48,541 bases of DNA from Aphanocapsa sp. GSE-SYN-MK-11-07L (GCA_019359715.1 JAHHGS010000097.1:1-48541), one strand, 5' to 3'; shown: positions 17,636 to 25,931, counted from the first letter of the stretch. The notes: generated by a model from the letters alone, not told the origin. A program made the numbers and translations.

Positions 17636-17669
17636 CTGAGAGGCGCACCCGGCAGGGCGCGCCTCTCAG
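17636..17669 (+). terminator. Hairpin immediately after the 176-aa gene
   Basis: CTGAGAGGCGC (17636-17646) pairs perfectly with GCGCCTCTCAG (17659-17669) around a 12-base loop. The stem begins one base after the stop codon. It lies between convergent genes and can fold on either strand. Confidence 0.7.
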
Positions 17670-17715
17670 GAGTAATTAAAGAGCAGGAACACGATCGCTG
17701 AGAGCAATCAAAGGA

Positions 17716-18078
17716 CTAAAACAGGCGGAAAATAAACGGGTAGCGGAAAGGCTGGTCAGGGGATTTGAAGCAGTGCAAAATTGCCAGGATCGGCATAACC
17801 CAACTGGCTAAAAACACTAGACCGCCTAAGAAAGCAAAGGGGAGCAAAATAATCGTCCACCAGAGGGCGGCGCAAATAGCAGCAATCCCACCGTAGACCC
17901 AAACATTAAAGTGAAAATTAATTGATTCTCTGGCATTGTCTTTCACAACTGGGTCATCGCTGACGAGCAGAATTGCGATCGGGACTCCCACCGAAATGAC
18001 TAGAGAACTAAGAAAAATTGAGCCATGAGCAAGGGCTGATAAAAGTTTGCGCTTGTCAGCATCGTAGGTGGTTTGCAT
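17716..18078 (-). CDS. DUF4870 small membrane protein
   Basis: A 120-aa protein with about three hydrophobic helices: LAHGSIFLSSLVISVGVPIAILLV, WVYGGIAAICAALWWTIILL, and AFLGGLVFLASWVMPILAIL. DNARESINFHFN between the first two is the typical DUF4870 (Tic20-like) signature. It ends with a short polar tail. Function is unknown; family members sit in bacterial inner membranes and thylakoid-related contexts. It is transcribed toward the hairpin at 17636. Confidence 0.85.
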   Translation of the reverse strand: MQTTYDADKRKLLSALAHGSIFLSSLVISVGVPIAILLVSDDPVVKDNARESINFHFNVWVYGGIAAICAALWWTIILLPFAFLGGLVFLASWVMPILAILHCFKSPDQPFRYPFIFRLF

Positions 18079-18150
18079 TGACCTATTGATCTCCCTATAT
18101 TCACGCAGTTTTCCTTATCGTAGCAACCGAATTAGCGGGCTGACTAGCGG

Positions 18151-18939
18151 TTAAGCCCCCATCCCAGAGTAGTGTTTTAACCCCTTGCGCCAGAGCCAAC
18201 GATTGAGCGCTAAAAACAGCAGGCTCCAAAGGGCGATCGCCAAGAAGCCCTGACCGACGTTGACCGGCAACCCAACCAGTAAGCTAGCCGGAAAGTAAAT
18301 CATGTAGGGAAACGGTGTCCATAATACAACTTGCCGGACTGCCTCTGGAAACAGTTCTAAAGGGGCGATCATGCCTGATAAAAACAAATAGAACAGAAAC
18401 CAGAATTGCTCGATCGCGCTGGCCCGCTCCGTCCAGAAGGCAAACATTGCCAGGGTGTACTGGGTTAAAAACCGCAGCACAAAGGCGATCGCGATCGCCG
18501 GGATGGCCAGCAACAAGTCATAGCCGCTTGGAATCCAAAATGCCTGCGGATAAAGGATAAAAAACAGTCCGACCAGCGCCAAAGCAAAGGGCAACCGAGC
18601 CAACCGCTCTGACAAATGCGAAGCGACATGATGCCAGACCGGATCAATCGGTTGCAGCAAGCGAGGCGAAAGCCTCCCTTCGACGACTTCTCGTTCAAAT
18701 TCCCAAATGACCCAAACAACCGTGAACTGGCGAACCAGAAACACGGCCAAAAAGTACCGCGCAAAATCGGTTGCCGATAGCTTGAACTGACCGGCTTGAG
18801 CCGCCTGCATCCAAACGCCCATCAAAATCAGCGGCAAAGACCCCGACAAGACCCACAGGATCAACTCTGCCCGATACTCCACCATGTAGGCGTAGTAGAC
18901 AGACAGAAAAGCAACTGACCGCCGCCAAAAGGTTTTCAT
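18151..18939 (-). CDS. ABC-2 type transporter permease
   Basis: A 262-aa integral membrane protein with about six transmembrane segments, starting MKTFWRRSVAFLSVYYAYMVEYRAELILWVLSG. It resembles the uncharacterised ABC-2 permeases that work as a pair with a second permease and an ATPase (COG4587/COG3694 type). The conserved amphipathic region FEREVVEGRLSPRLLQPIDPVWH is characteristic. No ATPase or partner gene is adjacent, so those components must be encoded elsewhere. It lies 36 nt downstream of lysS on the same strand and could be read through from it. Confidence 0.85.
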   Translation of the reverse strand: MKTFWRRSVAFLSVYYAYMVEYRAELILWVLSGSLPLILMGVWMQAAQAGQFKLSATDFARYFLAVFLVRQFTVVWVIWEFEREVVEGRLSPRLLQPIDPVWHHVASHLSERLARLPFALALVGLFFILYPQAFWIPSGYDLLLAIPAIAIAFVLRFLTQYTLAMFAFWTERASAIEQFWFLFYLFLSGMIAPLELFPEAVRQVVLWTPFPYMIYFPASLLVGLPVNVGQGFLAIALWSLLFLALNRWLWRKGLKHYSGMGA

Positions 18940-18975
18940 CTTGTTTGTTTAAGGCTGACTGAATGAAGCCCGTAT

Positions 18976-20517
18976 TTATGGGCCTGAAGTTTCGGGTTTG
19001 AGGACGGGGAAAGCAATCACGTCGCGGATGCTGGGGGAATCTGTTAGGAGCATTACTAGGCGATCAATGCCAATGCCTAAGCCACCCGTTGGCGGCATCC
19101 CGTACTCTAGGGCAGTCAGGAAATCTTCATCCGGCCCGTGTGCTTCTAAATCACCCGCTGCTTTGCGGGCTGCTTGGTCTTCCAGCCGCTGCCGTTGGTC
19201 GATCGGGTCGGTTAACTCCGAAAAGCTGTTGGCGGTTTCTCGACCGACAATAAATAGCTCAAACCGCTCCACCAAACCGGGCCGACTGCGGTGGGGGCGA
19301 GCCAAGGGAGAAATTTCGACCGGATAATCGAGTACAAACGTGGGCTGAATTAAAGTTGCTTCGACGCGTTGCTCAAAGGCTTCATTCAGGACTTTGCCGA
19401 TCGTGTCGGATTTTTCGAGGTCAGTCAGTCCGGCTTGCTGAGCGGCGGTTTTGGCTGTTGCCAAATCGGTGAACTGGCTGAAGTCTAAGCCAGTTTGGGC
19501 TTGAACACTTTCCTGCATCGTGATCCGCCGCCAAGGGGGTGTTAAGTCGATCGCTGTGCCTTGATAGTTGAGTTTGAGCGTGCCTAAGGCCGCTTCCGCC
19601 GCCGCCACAATGATGCTTTCGGTCAAACTCATCATGTCGAAGTAGTCGGCGTAGGCTTGGTAGATTTCAATGGTTGTAAATTCAGGGTTATGGCGAGTTG
19701 AAATTCCCTCATTCCGAAAGACGCGCCCCAGTTCAAACACCTTTTCAAACCCACCCACAATCAGGCGCTTCAGGTGCAACTCGGTAGCAATCCGCAGATA
19801 CATCTGAGTTTCCAGCGTATTGTGGTAAGTCAAAAATGGTCTGGCCTCGGCTCCCCCCGCTTCCGTTTGCAGGACTGGGGTTTCAATTTCAATAAACCCC
19901 TCTTGGTCGAGGTAGCGCCGAATCGCCGCCGTAATTAAGGCCCGCCGCCGAAAGGTTTCTCGGACTTGCGGATTCACAATGAGGTCAACGTAGCGCTGAC
20001 GGTAGCGTTTTTCAACGTCCGTTAGCCCATGCCATTTGTCTGGTAGGGGCAGCAACGATTTGGTCAAGATCGCATACTCCCGCACGTAAACCGAGAGTTC
20101 ACCCTTCTCCGTTCGTTTGATTGTGCCCTTAACACCCAAAATATCGCCCGTGTCGAGCAGCTTATCGAGCCGCTTGAACGCCTCTTGATCGATCTGTTCC
20201 GTCAACCGAGATTTTTCTAAAAAAAGCTGAATTTGCCCGGTTTCGTCTTGCAGGGTGCAAAAAGCCAGCTTGCCCATAAACCGCCGCGCCATGATTCGCC
20301 CGGCTACAGACACCTCTAGGTCTGCTTCAGCCCCAGGCGCTAAATCAGCAAATTTGGCCTGTAGCTCAGCGGTATGGTGGGTGACTTGCCACCGATAGGC
20401 GAAGGGATTGTAGCCTAACTGTTTGAGCTTGCTGGCCTTTTCAATCCGGGTAGCCCGAATTTCATCCAAGGTTGAGGGGGGGGGAACAGAAGAAGCTGAA
20501 TCCGTGGGTTTGGGCAT
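18976..20517 (-). CDS. lysS: Lysyl-tRNA synthetase, class II
   Basis: A 513-aa class II aminoacyl-tRNA synthetase that charges tRNA-Lys. The N-terminal OB-fold anticodon-binding domain covers roughly residues 60-160 ([31 protein letters not shown]). The catalytic core has motif 1 ([21 protein letters not shown]), motif 2 ([32 protein letters not shown]) and motif 3 ([13 protein letters not shown]), all intact. Length is normal. The cognate tRNA-Lys(TTT) is also in this window at 40984. Confidence 0.97.
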   Translation of the reverse strand: MPKPTDSASSVPPPSTLDEIRATRIEKASKLKQLGYNPFAYRWQVTHHTAELQAKFADLAPGAEADLEVSVAGRIMARRFMGKLAFCTLQDETGQIQLFLEKSRLTEQIDQEAFKRLDKLLDTGDILGVKGTIKRTEKGELSVYVREYAILTKSLLPLPDKWHGLTDVEKRYRQRYVDLIVNPQVRETFRRRALITAAIRRYLDQEGFIEIETPVLQTEAGGAEARPFLTYHNTLETQMYLRIATELHLKRLIVGGFEKVFELGRVFRNEGISTRHNPEFTTIEIYQAYADYFDMMSLTESIIVAAAEAALGTLKLNYQGTAIDLTPPWRRITMQESVQAQTGLDFSQFTDLATAKTAAQQAGLTDLEKSDTIGKVLNEAFEQRVEATLIQPTFVLDYPVEISPLARPHRSRPGLVERFELFIVGRETANSFSELTDPIDQRQRLEDQAARKAAGDLEAHGPDEDFLTALEYGMPPTGGLGIGIDRLVMLLTDSPSIRDVIAFPVLKPETSGP

Positions 20518-20689
20518 GCGCGAACCGTCTTAAACTCTGGCAGATACTTTGCCATTCTAGTTTACAGAGCAGGTCGCCAAGCTAGTTTTTGAGCGGATTT
20601 GAGAGGAGGGTGATCGCCCCCCAAAATTGGAAGCTGGGGAGCAAAATTCCTTGAGTGTGTAGCAATCTTTACTTGATATGTCTAAAAGC

Positions 20690-21331
20690 TTAGGGAGAAA
20701 GGCGCTCTAACAGCCATTGCCCATCCACTCGTCGGTAACAGAGGCGATCGTGGAGGCGACTAGGCCGACCCTGCCAAAACTCAATCAAAGTCGGGTAGAG
20801 CCGAAAGCCGCCCCAGTGGGGCGGGCGAGGCACTTCTTTACCGGCATATTCCTGCTCTAGCTGTTTAAGGCGGTCTTCTAGGACTTGGCGATCGCCAATC
20901 ACTTGGCTTTGCTCAGAGGCCCAAGCCCCCAGCCGACTGCTCCAGGGACGGGTATTAAAATAACCATCCGATTCAGCCACCGAAACTTTTTCGACATAGC
21001 CTTCTATTCGCACCTGGCGCTCTAGCTCCGCCCACAAAAACACCAGGGCAGCCCAAGGAAAGTGGTCTAATTCTTGCCCCTTGTGGCTTTGGTAATTTGT
21101 AAAGAAAGCAAAGCCCTGCTCGTTCACATCTTTGAGCAGGACGATTCTAGCCGTCGGCTTGCCTTCGGGCGTAACTGTAGCCAAAGTCATAGCGTTAGGC
21201 TCCAGCAAATCAGCTTGCACAGCCTGCTTAAACCAGTGCTGAAATTGTTGAATGGGGTCAGGGTTAGCCTCAGACTCAAGCAGTTGGGCTTGCCGGTAGT
21301 CTTTGCGCAGGTCGGCGATCGCAGGATTCAT
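20690..21331 (-). CDS. pdxH: Pyridoxamine/pyridoxine 5'-phosphate oxidase
   Basis: A 213-aa FMN enzyme making pyridoxal 5'-phosphate. I chose the ATG at 21331 because it gives the usual length and N-terminus ([20 protein letters not shown]). The longer frame to 21400 adds 23 residues unlike the family. Conserved segments include [78 protein letters not shown] and [29 protein letters not shown], which cover the FMN and PLP contacts. Confidence 0.96.
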   Translation of the reverse strand: MNPAIADLRKDYRQAQLLESEANPDPIQQFQHWFKQAVQADLLEPNAMTLATVTPEGKPTARIVLLKDVNEQGFAFFTNYQSHKGQELDHFPWAALVFLWAELERQVRIEGYVEKVSVAESDGYFNTRPWSSRLGAWASEQSQVIGDRQVLEDRLKQLEQEYAGKEVPRPPHWGGFRLYPTLIEFWQGRPSRLHDRLCYRRVDGQWLLERLSP

Positions 21332-21441
21332 ACTGAGTGTTTTTAATAAAACTCGCAAGGTCGTTGTCAATTTTTGTCCAGCCGCTCTACTGCCAATCAT
21401 GGCTTTGAGGTTGGTGCGGAGTAACTCCGATTGTTTGATGA

Positions 21442-21681
21442 CTAACTGCTGAGAGTTTTCTGCGACTTGGGGTATTCCTTATCTTCTTGATTCAATAGCT
21501 CCCGCTGAGCTGCTTCAGTAATGATTCGTCTCAGCCACTCCGAACGTTCACTACTGGGCAATGTTTTTACCGCCGTTTCAATGCTTGCCGGGACTCTGAC
21601 ATACAGTCTGCCAGTCATTGCCGCATCAGCCTTTGGCAGAAAGGGCCTTAGGTTCTCAAGCTTGGGTTTAGGGTTGGGCAT
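21442..21681 (-). CDS. Small ribbon-helix-helix-like DNA-binding protein
   Basis: A 79-aa protein. Residues 25-65 ([39 protein letters not shown]) read like a ribbon-helix-helix domain: a short beta strand with alternating Arg, a turn, then two helices. The N- and C-terminal tails are charged. It is divergent from a two-gene operon, and the 155-bp gap holds several CAAGTGAT-type repeats, as expected for an autoregulated repressor. An antitoxin role is possible, but no toxin is adjacent. Assignment is from pattern only. Confidence 0.65.
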   Translation of the reverse strand: MPNPKPKLENLRPFLPKADAAMTGRLYVRVPASIETAVKTLPSSERSEWLRRIITEAAQRELLNQEDKEYPKSQKTLSS

Positions 21682-21695
21682 TGTGATCTAGCTAG

Positions 21696-21789
21696 CAAGT
21701 GATGAAATCAATATACTTTATCACTTGTCAGCAGAAGTAAAATCTAGCAGTAAAACTCTACTCTATCATTCGTCAACCAGTGATAAAAG
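21696..21789. promoter_or_regulatory. Repeated operator-like sites in a divergent promoter
   Basis: Three related copies occur: CAAGTGATGAA (21696-21706), its inverse TTTATCACTTG (21717-21727), and CCAGTGATAAA (21777-21787). A weaker match is CTATCATTCG (21762-21771). They lie between the divergent ribbon-helix-helix-like gene and the annealase operon. The last strong copy falls between the possible -35 and -10 boxes of the rightward promoter, a good position for repression. Confidence 0.55.
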
Positions 21790-21798
21790 GTTTATAAT
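21770..21798 (+). promoter_or_regulatory. Sigma-70-type promoter for the annealase operon
   Basis: A perfect -10 box TATAAT at 21793-21798 has a weak -35-like TCGTCA 17 bases upstream. The transcript would start about 30 nt before the first ATG at 21837. Confidence 0.5.
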
Positions 21799-21836
21799 AT
21801 ATCTAGGTAGACCAACGAGATTATCCGAGATGATCG

Positions 21837-22052
21837 ATGTCTAGCGAAGTCTTTGACGAGTTGAATAATTGCCTGGTGCGAGCAGATTCAGAACCGCCTC
21901 CAACGGCTACCTGTGGTAACTGTCAGCACTTTACTCAAACCAAATGGTATCGCTTGGTGTTTGAAGGCAAAACCGGCTACTGCTGGCAACTCAATCAAAA
22001 CCGCCGCCAGACAGATACTTGCCCAGAACATCAGTTCATTGACGAGTTTTAA
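21837..22052 (+). CDS. Small four-cysteine protein upstream of annealase
   Basis: A 71-aa acidic protein with four Cys: ATCGNCQHF, GYCWQL and DTCPEHQF. The pattern CxxC...C...C suggests a zinc or iron-sulfur site. I do not recognise a family. The ATG at 21837 gives a start 21 nt before the gap to the next gene, and its stop lies 21 nt upstream of the Rad52-like gene, so the two are in one operon. A role in recombination or DNA binding would fit the context but is inference. Confidence 0.7.
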   Translation: MSSEVFDELNNCLVRADSEPPPTATCGNCQHFTQTKWYRLVFEGKTGYCWQLNQNRRQTDTCPEHQFIDEF

Positions 22053-22073
22053 GCAAAACAGGAATTCCCTATC

Positions 22074-22880
22074 ATGGCTAAAGTTATTAGTCCGATCGCC
22101 GCTAGAGTCGAAGTGATTGGCAAACCCAAAGAATCTAGCTATCAGCCTGGTCAGTTCTATTACCCAACCCTATTTATTGACCTTTCAAAACCCGAGGGTA
22201 GCGAGGAGGCAAAAATTTGGAAGTCGCTCTCTAGCCAAGAAATTTCCCAAATTGCCAAGGGTGATACCGTTGAGCTTGTCCTAGCTGGGCGAAACAAGAA
22301 TGGCACAGATAAACACAATATTGTCGTGATTCATCCCGCAGCGGTGGCAATGGATCTTGATCCTGACAGCGCAGTTTCCGCAGTTCCCCAGTCAGAAACT
22401 GCCTCCGAGCGTCAGCAAGACGTTCAAACTCTGAATCAAACCTACGAGCAACTTGCTACCGTTAAGCCTGCTCCGTCTGCCCCTAGCGAATGGAGTCTGA
22501 GCCAGATTCAAGAAGCTTTGAAGCGTCCTCTGCCCCAAACAATGCTTGCTACCCGTAAACAGGGCGATACGATACTAGAATATATTCCCTGGCATACAGT
22601 CAGCCGCATTCTCGACAAATATGCTCCCGGTTGGACGTGGCAAATTACCGGAATACACACAACGAGCAGCAGCGAAGCCTCTGCTGCCGAGAATCGCTTA
22701 TTTCTGACCGGCCGGCTCACCATCCCCACCAGTGAAGGCAATCTCTATCGGGAAGCCACAGGTACTGAACTACTGACCTGTAGTGGCTATGGTGACCCTA
22801 GCAGCAATGCTGAAAGTATGGCGTTTCGCCGCTGTGCAGCCAAATTTGGACTTGGACTTTACCTTTACGAGAAAGACTAA
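22074..22880 (+). CDS. Rad52-like single-strand annealing protein with N-terminal OB-like domain
   Basis: A 268-aa protein behind AGGAA at 22059-22063. Residues 1-90 (AARVEVIGKPKESSYQPGQFYYPTLFIDL through GDTVELVLAGRNKNGTDKHNIVVIHP) look like a five-strand OB-type domain seen, as I recall, in cyanobacterial plasmid proteins. A flexible linker follows. Residues 140-268 match the Rad52/Rad22 annealing core: LKRPLPQTMLATRKQGDTILEYIPWHTVSRILDKYAPGWTW, then GNLYREATGTELLTCSGYGDPSSNAESMAFRRCAAKFGLGLYLYEKD. The final GDP..NAES.AFRRCAAKFGLG block is highly typical. Predicted role: annealing single-stranded DNA in recombination or plasmid/phage replication. No phage genes adjoin. Confidence 0.82.
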   Translation: MAKVISPIAARVEVIGKPKESSYQPGQFYYPTLFIDLSKPEGSEEAKIWKSLSSQEISQIAKGDTVELVLAGRNKNGTDKHNIVVIHPAAVAMDLDPDSAVSAVPQSETASERQQDVQTLNQTYEQLATVKPAPSAPSEWSLSQIQEALKRPLPQTMLATRKQGDTILEYIPWHTVSRILDKYAPGWTWQITGIHTTSSSEASAAENRLFLTGRLTIPTSEGNLYREATGTELLTCSGYGDPSSNAESMAFRRCAAKFGLGLYLYEKD

Positions 22881-22883
22881 TTG

Positions 22884-23100
22884 TGACATCCTCCCGCCAC
22901 TGACCTGAGTACAGGTACAGCGCGGGCTTCCCACCTCACGGATAAACCCCTGTTTACCCCGGCATCTTGGGAAGTTCCTGCTTCAACTGGTAGTGTCTAG
23001 CCGTAGGCTGCCCTACAGACCCCGATCAAATCCCATCCACAGGCAATTTGTTTAGAGTTCGCGAGATAGTCCTCCCGCCGAACTAGCTAACCTTCCCCAG
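22884..23100 (-). mobile_element. IS200/IS605-type remnant: 3' end and possible omegaRNA region without tnpB
   Basis: Read on the minus strand, this stretch ends with GTCAGTGGCGGGAGGATGTC, preceded by a palindrome-rich GC tract (CCCGCGCTGTACCTGTACTC). That is the form I recall for the right end of cyanobacterial IS605-group elements, where the tnpB guide RNA is encoded. A second GGCGGGAGGAC lies near 23072-23082. No transposase or TnpB frame remains. Exact ends cannot be fixed from one copy. The match is from memory, so the family call is moderate. Confidence 0.55.
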
Positions 23101-23139
23101 TGAAGTAGCCAGACTCGGTTGTTCAACACTCTACTTTTC

Positions 23140-23184
23140 TAGTTTTGAAAGGCGCTCTCCTTTGGAGAGCGCCTTTCAAAACTA
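23140..23184. terminator. 21-bp perfect hairpin
   Basis: The arms 23140-23160 and 23164-23184 are perfectly complementary with a TTT loop. The stem is symmetric, so it can fold on both strands. It separates the IS remnant from the antitoxin gene and may be a bidirectional terminator or a small palindromic mobile unit. Confidence 0.7.
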
Positions 23185-23248
23185 TGCTTTATGCCTATAT
23201 CCAAATCTGATAACCTGATTAGATGAAATTTCAGACCGTTTTTCTCAA

Positions 23249-23545
23249 TTGATAAAGCGTATTTCTGCAACTCATGCTGCTCGGAATTTTTCTGATCTTG
23301 TCAATCGCGTCTACTATCAGGGCGCAAGTTTTGAAATAGAGCGTGGTAACGAGGTGATTGCCCGAATTATTCCGGCTGCGCCTGCCTCGACAATCAGCCT
23401 TGCTAGTCTTGATCAAGCATGGAAACATCTGCCGCGCCTCAACCCGGAAGATACGGTCTTGTTTGCAACCAGCCTGCATGACATTCGCCAAAGCACTACA
23501 CTGCCAGACTCTCAATGGAATTGTGCAAGATTTAACAGTGCTTAA
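23249..23545 (+). CDS. Phd/YefM-type antitoxin, apparently orphan
   Basis: A 98-aa protein starting with TTG at 23249. IKRISATHAARNFSDLVNRVYYQGASFEIERGNEVIARIIPA is the standard Phd/YefM (prevent-host-death) DNA-binding domain. The remainder, ending FATSLHDIRQSTTLPDSQW, resembles VapB partners of PIN-domain toxins, which normally stop just after the Trp; here nine more residues follow. No toxin frame follows before the convergent gene at 23565. No ribosome binding site is visible. It is either a solitary antitoxin or the surviving half of a decayed toxin-antitoxin pair next to the IS remnant. Confidence 0.75.
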   Translation: MIKRISATHAARNFSDLVNRVYYQGASFEIERGNEVIARIIPAAPASTISLASLDQAWKHLPRLNPEDTVLFATSLHDIRQSTTLPDSQWNCARFNSA

Positions 23546-23564
23546 GGGGCCACCATAAATATAA

Positions 23565-24248
23565 TTATCGATTAGGGAAATTTGCTTGCCACCACTTAAA
23601 CCAATCTGCCCAAGCGGTTTTTAGTAAGGCATAGGTCGGTTCAGATTTAGCTTCTTTTAATGGCATTGACAACTGACTCCAAACACAGCGTTGGTCTAGT
23701 AGCCCTGATGAACTGAAGGGCCAGCGTAAAACTTTGTCCCACCTTAAATCATAGACAAGTCGATTGCGGCGAAATTGACTCAGATTGGTTGTACTCTTGC
23801 CGCTCGGATCAATGCAAGCACTCAGATAAGCCCGACCTTGGTGGGTAAATAAACTATAAAAGTTGCCAGGTTGAAATTCTTGTTCAACCAGCTTGAACGG
23901 TAGAGCCTGGTAAACTTTTTTCTGATCAAGCAGAAATAGATTCAAAAATTCCTTAGTCTCGACAGAAACTTTGCGAGGTAGGACATAGCGAGCTTCCGCT
24001 GTCAGGGTTAGTGGATTGGCACCCGTTTTTCGATACTGATAGCGTTGGCTACTTAAAATATTGGGGCTGAGGTGGGCAGGATCAGCGATCGCTTGCTTGC
24101 TAATAGCTTGCCAGCCGCTCAGCGGCACCTGAGCCGGAAACTGAAACGCCTGTGGCTTGCCCATGCCGGGGTCAATCAAAGAGCGCACCAGCCCAAAGCT
24201 AATCAGGCCAAACAGCGGCAAGAGAATCCAGGTTCGCCAAGGCTTCAT
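23565..24248 (-). CDS. Cyanoexosortase-associated protein
   Basis: A 227-aa membrane-anchored protein. I chose the ATG at 24248 because it overlaps the exosortase stop as ATGA and starts MKPWRTWILLPLFGLISFGLV, a single N-terminal transmembrane helix. The body is a periplasm-facing domain (VPLSGWQAISKQAIADPAHLSPNILSSQRYQYRK, then AYLSACIDPSGKSTTNLSQF) ending in an aromatic tail. Position and layout match the partner protein encoded next to cyanobacterial exosortases. A role in processing or delivering exported proteins is inferred from this context. Confidence 0.8.
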   Translation of the reverse strand: MKPWRTWILLPLFGLISFGLVRSLIDPGMGKPQAFQFPAQVPLSGWQAISKQAIADPAHLSPNILSSQRYQYRKTGANPLTLTAEARYVLPRKVSVETKEFLNLFLLDQKKVYQALPFKLVEQEFQPGNFYSLFTHQGRAYLSACIDPSGKSTTNLSQFRRNRLVYDLRWDKVLRWPFSSSGLLDQRCVWSQLSMPLKEAKSEPTYALLKTAWADWFKWWQANFPNR

Positions 24249-25141
24249 AGCTGCTGAGGGTCTTCTGGCAACGGACGGAGCCAATCTGGCAACCGAGTTA
24301 GCAGTTCCCAGAATAGCCAGAACACAATCACGTTGATGATGGAAAAAATATTGGAACCAGTGCCATGGTGCCAGAAGTCAAAGGCTGGCAGGTCTCTGGC
24401 AGCATTAACCACAGCCAGAATCGCAATCCGAAAACTATTCACCCCGATCGCGATCGCCACCGCCGCGATCGGCAATAGAAATCTTTGCAGCCAAGTCGTC
24501 GGGTAAATCGCCAAGAAAAATACGGTCATCTCCAGTAAGCGGACAATCGGAATGGTCGGCGAACAGGGGCCTAGCACCTCTACCGATGCTTGGGGAAGGT
24601 AGACTGCTATCCCTTGGTGATACGCATCGAAGCCCAAGCTCCAGAGCAGCCCAGCGGTGAGGCTAGCCGTCAGCTTTGAAGTCTGGACAAGCTCTGAGCT
24701 CACGACGCCTGGCATTGTGGTTGTTAAAAAGAAAAGTAGAATTATCCCTTCCAGCCAATATTGCCGCAAACCGCGCCATCCCGAGGCGATCAGAGCAAAC
24801 CCGAAAGCAGCGATCGCCGGTAAAATCCGGAGAAATGTGTCTTCCTCTGGCATCACCAAGCATTTAAGGATTACCCAAAACAGCAGTAAGACACCACTCC
24901 ACCAGGCAATTGGCGAGGGATAAAACTTTAGTTTGCCACGCCGCTGCCAGAGCCGATACAAAATGGCGCTCAAACCCAGGGCAATGGCGCTGATGTGGTC
25001 GTAGCTGTAACTCGCTTTCACCATCAGGCTAAAGTAAAAGCTGACCAGAAGACCAAACACGCCCCAGAGCAGCCAATCCGGTCGCTTTAGAAGCTTTTTT
25101 GTAACTGCTGCTGGGCGAGTCAGTAACTTAGCGTTTCTCAT
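24245..25141 (-). CDS. Exosortase (cyanobacterial type)
   Basis: A 298-aa polytopic membrane transpeptidase/protease with about eight transmembrane helices. The predicted catalytic residues are visible: Cys in VEVLGPCSPTIPIVRLLEM, Arg in IGVNSFRIAILAVVNAAR, and His in FDFWHHGTGSNIFSIINVIVFW. This is the Cys-Arg-His set of the exosortase family, which cleaves C-terminal sorting signals and couples proteins to surface polysaccharide. It overlaps its partner gene by 4 nt and lies 4 nt after an HpsJ-like gene. Subtype A, B or C cannot be settled; the HpsJ-like neighbour favours A or C. No substrate gene with a sorting tail is in this window. Confidence 0.88.
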   Translation of the reverse strand: MRNAKLLTRPAAVTKKLLKRPDWLLWGVFGLLVSFYFSLMVKASYSYDHISAIALGLSAILYRLWQRRGKLKFYPSPIAWWSGVLLLFWVILKCLVMPEEDTFLRILPAIAAFGFALIASGWRGLRQYWLEGIILLFFLTTTMPGVVSSELVQTSKLTASLTAGLLWSLGFDAYHQGIAVYLPQASVEVLGPCSPTIPIVRLLEMTVFFLAIYPTTWLQRFLLPIAAVAIAIGVNSFRIAILAVVNAARDLPAFDFWHHGTGSNIFSIINVIVFWLFWELLTRLPDWLRPLPEDPQQL

Positions 25142-25145
25142 GCCC

Positions 25146-25931
25146 CTATTTTGATGCTGACCGACTTAAACGTACCCTAGCCCAAGCCGAAACCCACCAC
25201 ATCCAAATAAAGATGCCGGTGGCAATGCTCGCAATTAAAGCTTGTTGAACAAAATTTTTGATGATGCTAAATCGCTGCTCTTGGCGCTGAAGCTCAGTCC
25301 CAGTTTGCAGTTTAGACTTAGCCTGCGTCAGTTGCACCAGCATCTGATCTTTCAGTTGTTGGGGGCTAATCCCGCTGGGGGTCTGCACCTTCATCTGGTT
25401 GACCAGTTGGTTGATCTGGGCATCAGAGGTGGCCTGCTTGACCTGAGTTTCAACCCGCTGAACAGCAGTCAATCGCTGATCTAAGCCCTGGACTAATTCA
25501 GCCTGTCCTTGGTTGTATAGCCTGACCGTACTGCTCAGCGATAAGGGCAGCAGCATAAAAAACAGCAGCGCCACTACCAGCGTTGCGTAGGAAAACCCCT
25601 GCACTAAAGCCAACTCTCGCCTCTGCCGCCAGTTTCTGCCGCCGTAGAGAACAAGGGTCAGCCCAACGGCTGGAAAAGCTAGGTTCTGCACCAAATTGCC
25701 CACCAGTTGTAATTGCCAAACGGGGTTGCCAAAGGCAGGCGGAATAAAAAAATTAACGTAGAGCACAAGCGTCACCAGCAGTAAGGCGTAGCCTGTGCCT
25801 CGAAACAAGGTTGCTGTCTGGCGGCGCTGGTTGCTGAAATCTCGCACCAGCAAATTAGTGTTTTCTAAATCACACTGGGTTTTAAACAACTCCTCTTGCA
25901 GGTTGCGAGATGGAGTTTGATCGCTGTCCAT
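25146..25931 (-). CDS. HpsJ-like protein, exosortase-associated
   Basis: A 261-aa membrane protein, first gene of a three-gene operon with the exosortase and its partner. It has a short polar N-terminus, three hydrophobic helices (about 47-65, 75-100 and 110-135), then a long extracytoplasmic coiled-coil region rich in Gln (VQRVETQVKQATSDAQINQLVNQM) and a final transmembrane helix (ALIASIATGIFIWMWWVSAW). The architecture matches HpsJ, a protein of hormogonium polysaccharide loci. I infer a role in assembling or anchoring secreted polysaccharide with the exosortase. Confidence 0.8.
   Translation of the reverse strand: MDSDQTPSRNLQEELFKTQCDLENTNLLVRDFSNQRRQTATLFRGTGYALLLVTLVLYVNFFIPPAFGNPVWQLQLVGNLVQNLAFPAVGLTLVLYGGRNWRQRRELALVQGFSYATLVVALLFFMLLPLSLSSTVRLYNQGQAELVQGLDQRLTAVQRVETQVKQATSDAQINQLVNQMKVQTPSGISPQQLKDQMLVQLTQAKSKLQTGTELQRQEQRFSIIKNFVQQALIASIATGIFIWMWWVSAWARVRLSRSASK

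Noticed and set aside
18151-18939. Complete ABC exporter locus
   Set aside because: Only one permease is present; no ATP-binding subunit or second permease is adjacent.
21332-21400. 23-residue N-terminal extension of PdxH
   Set aside because: It exceeds the usual length and is unlike PdxH proteins; ATG 21331 gives the standard N-terminus.
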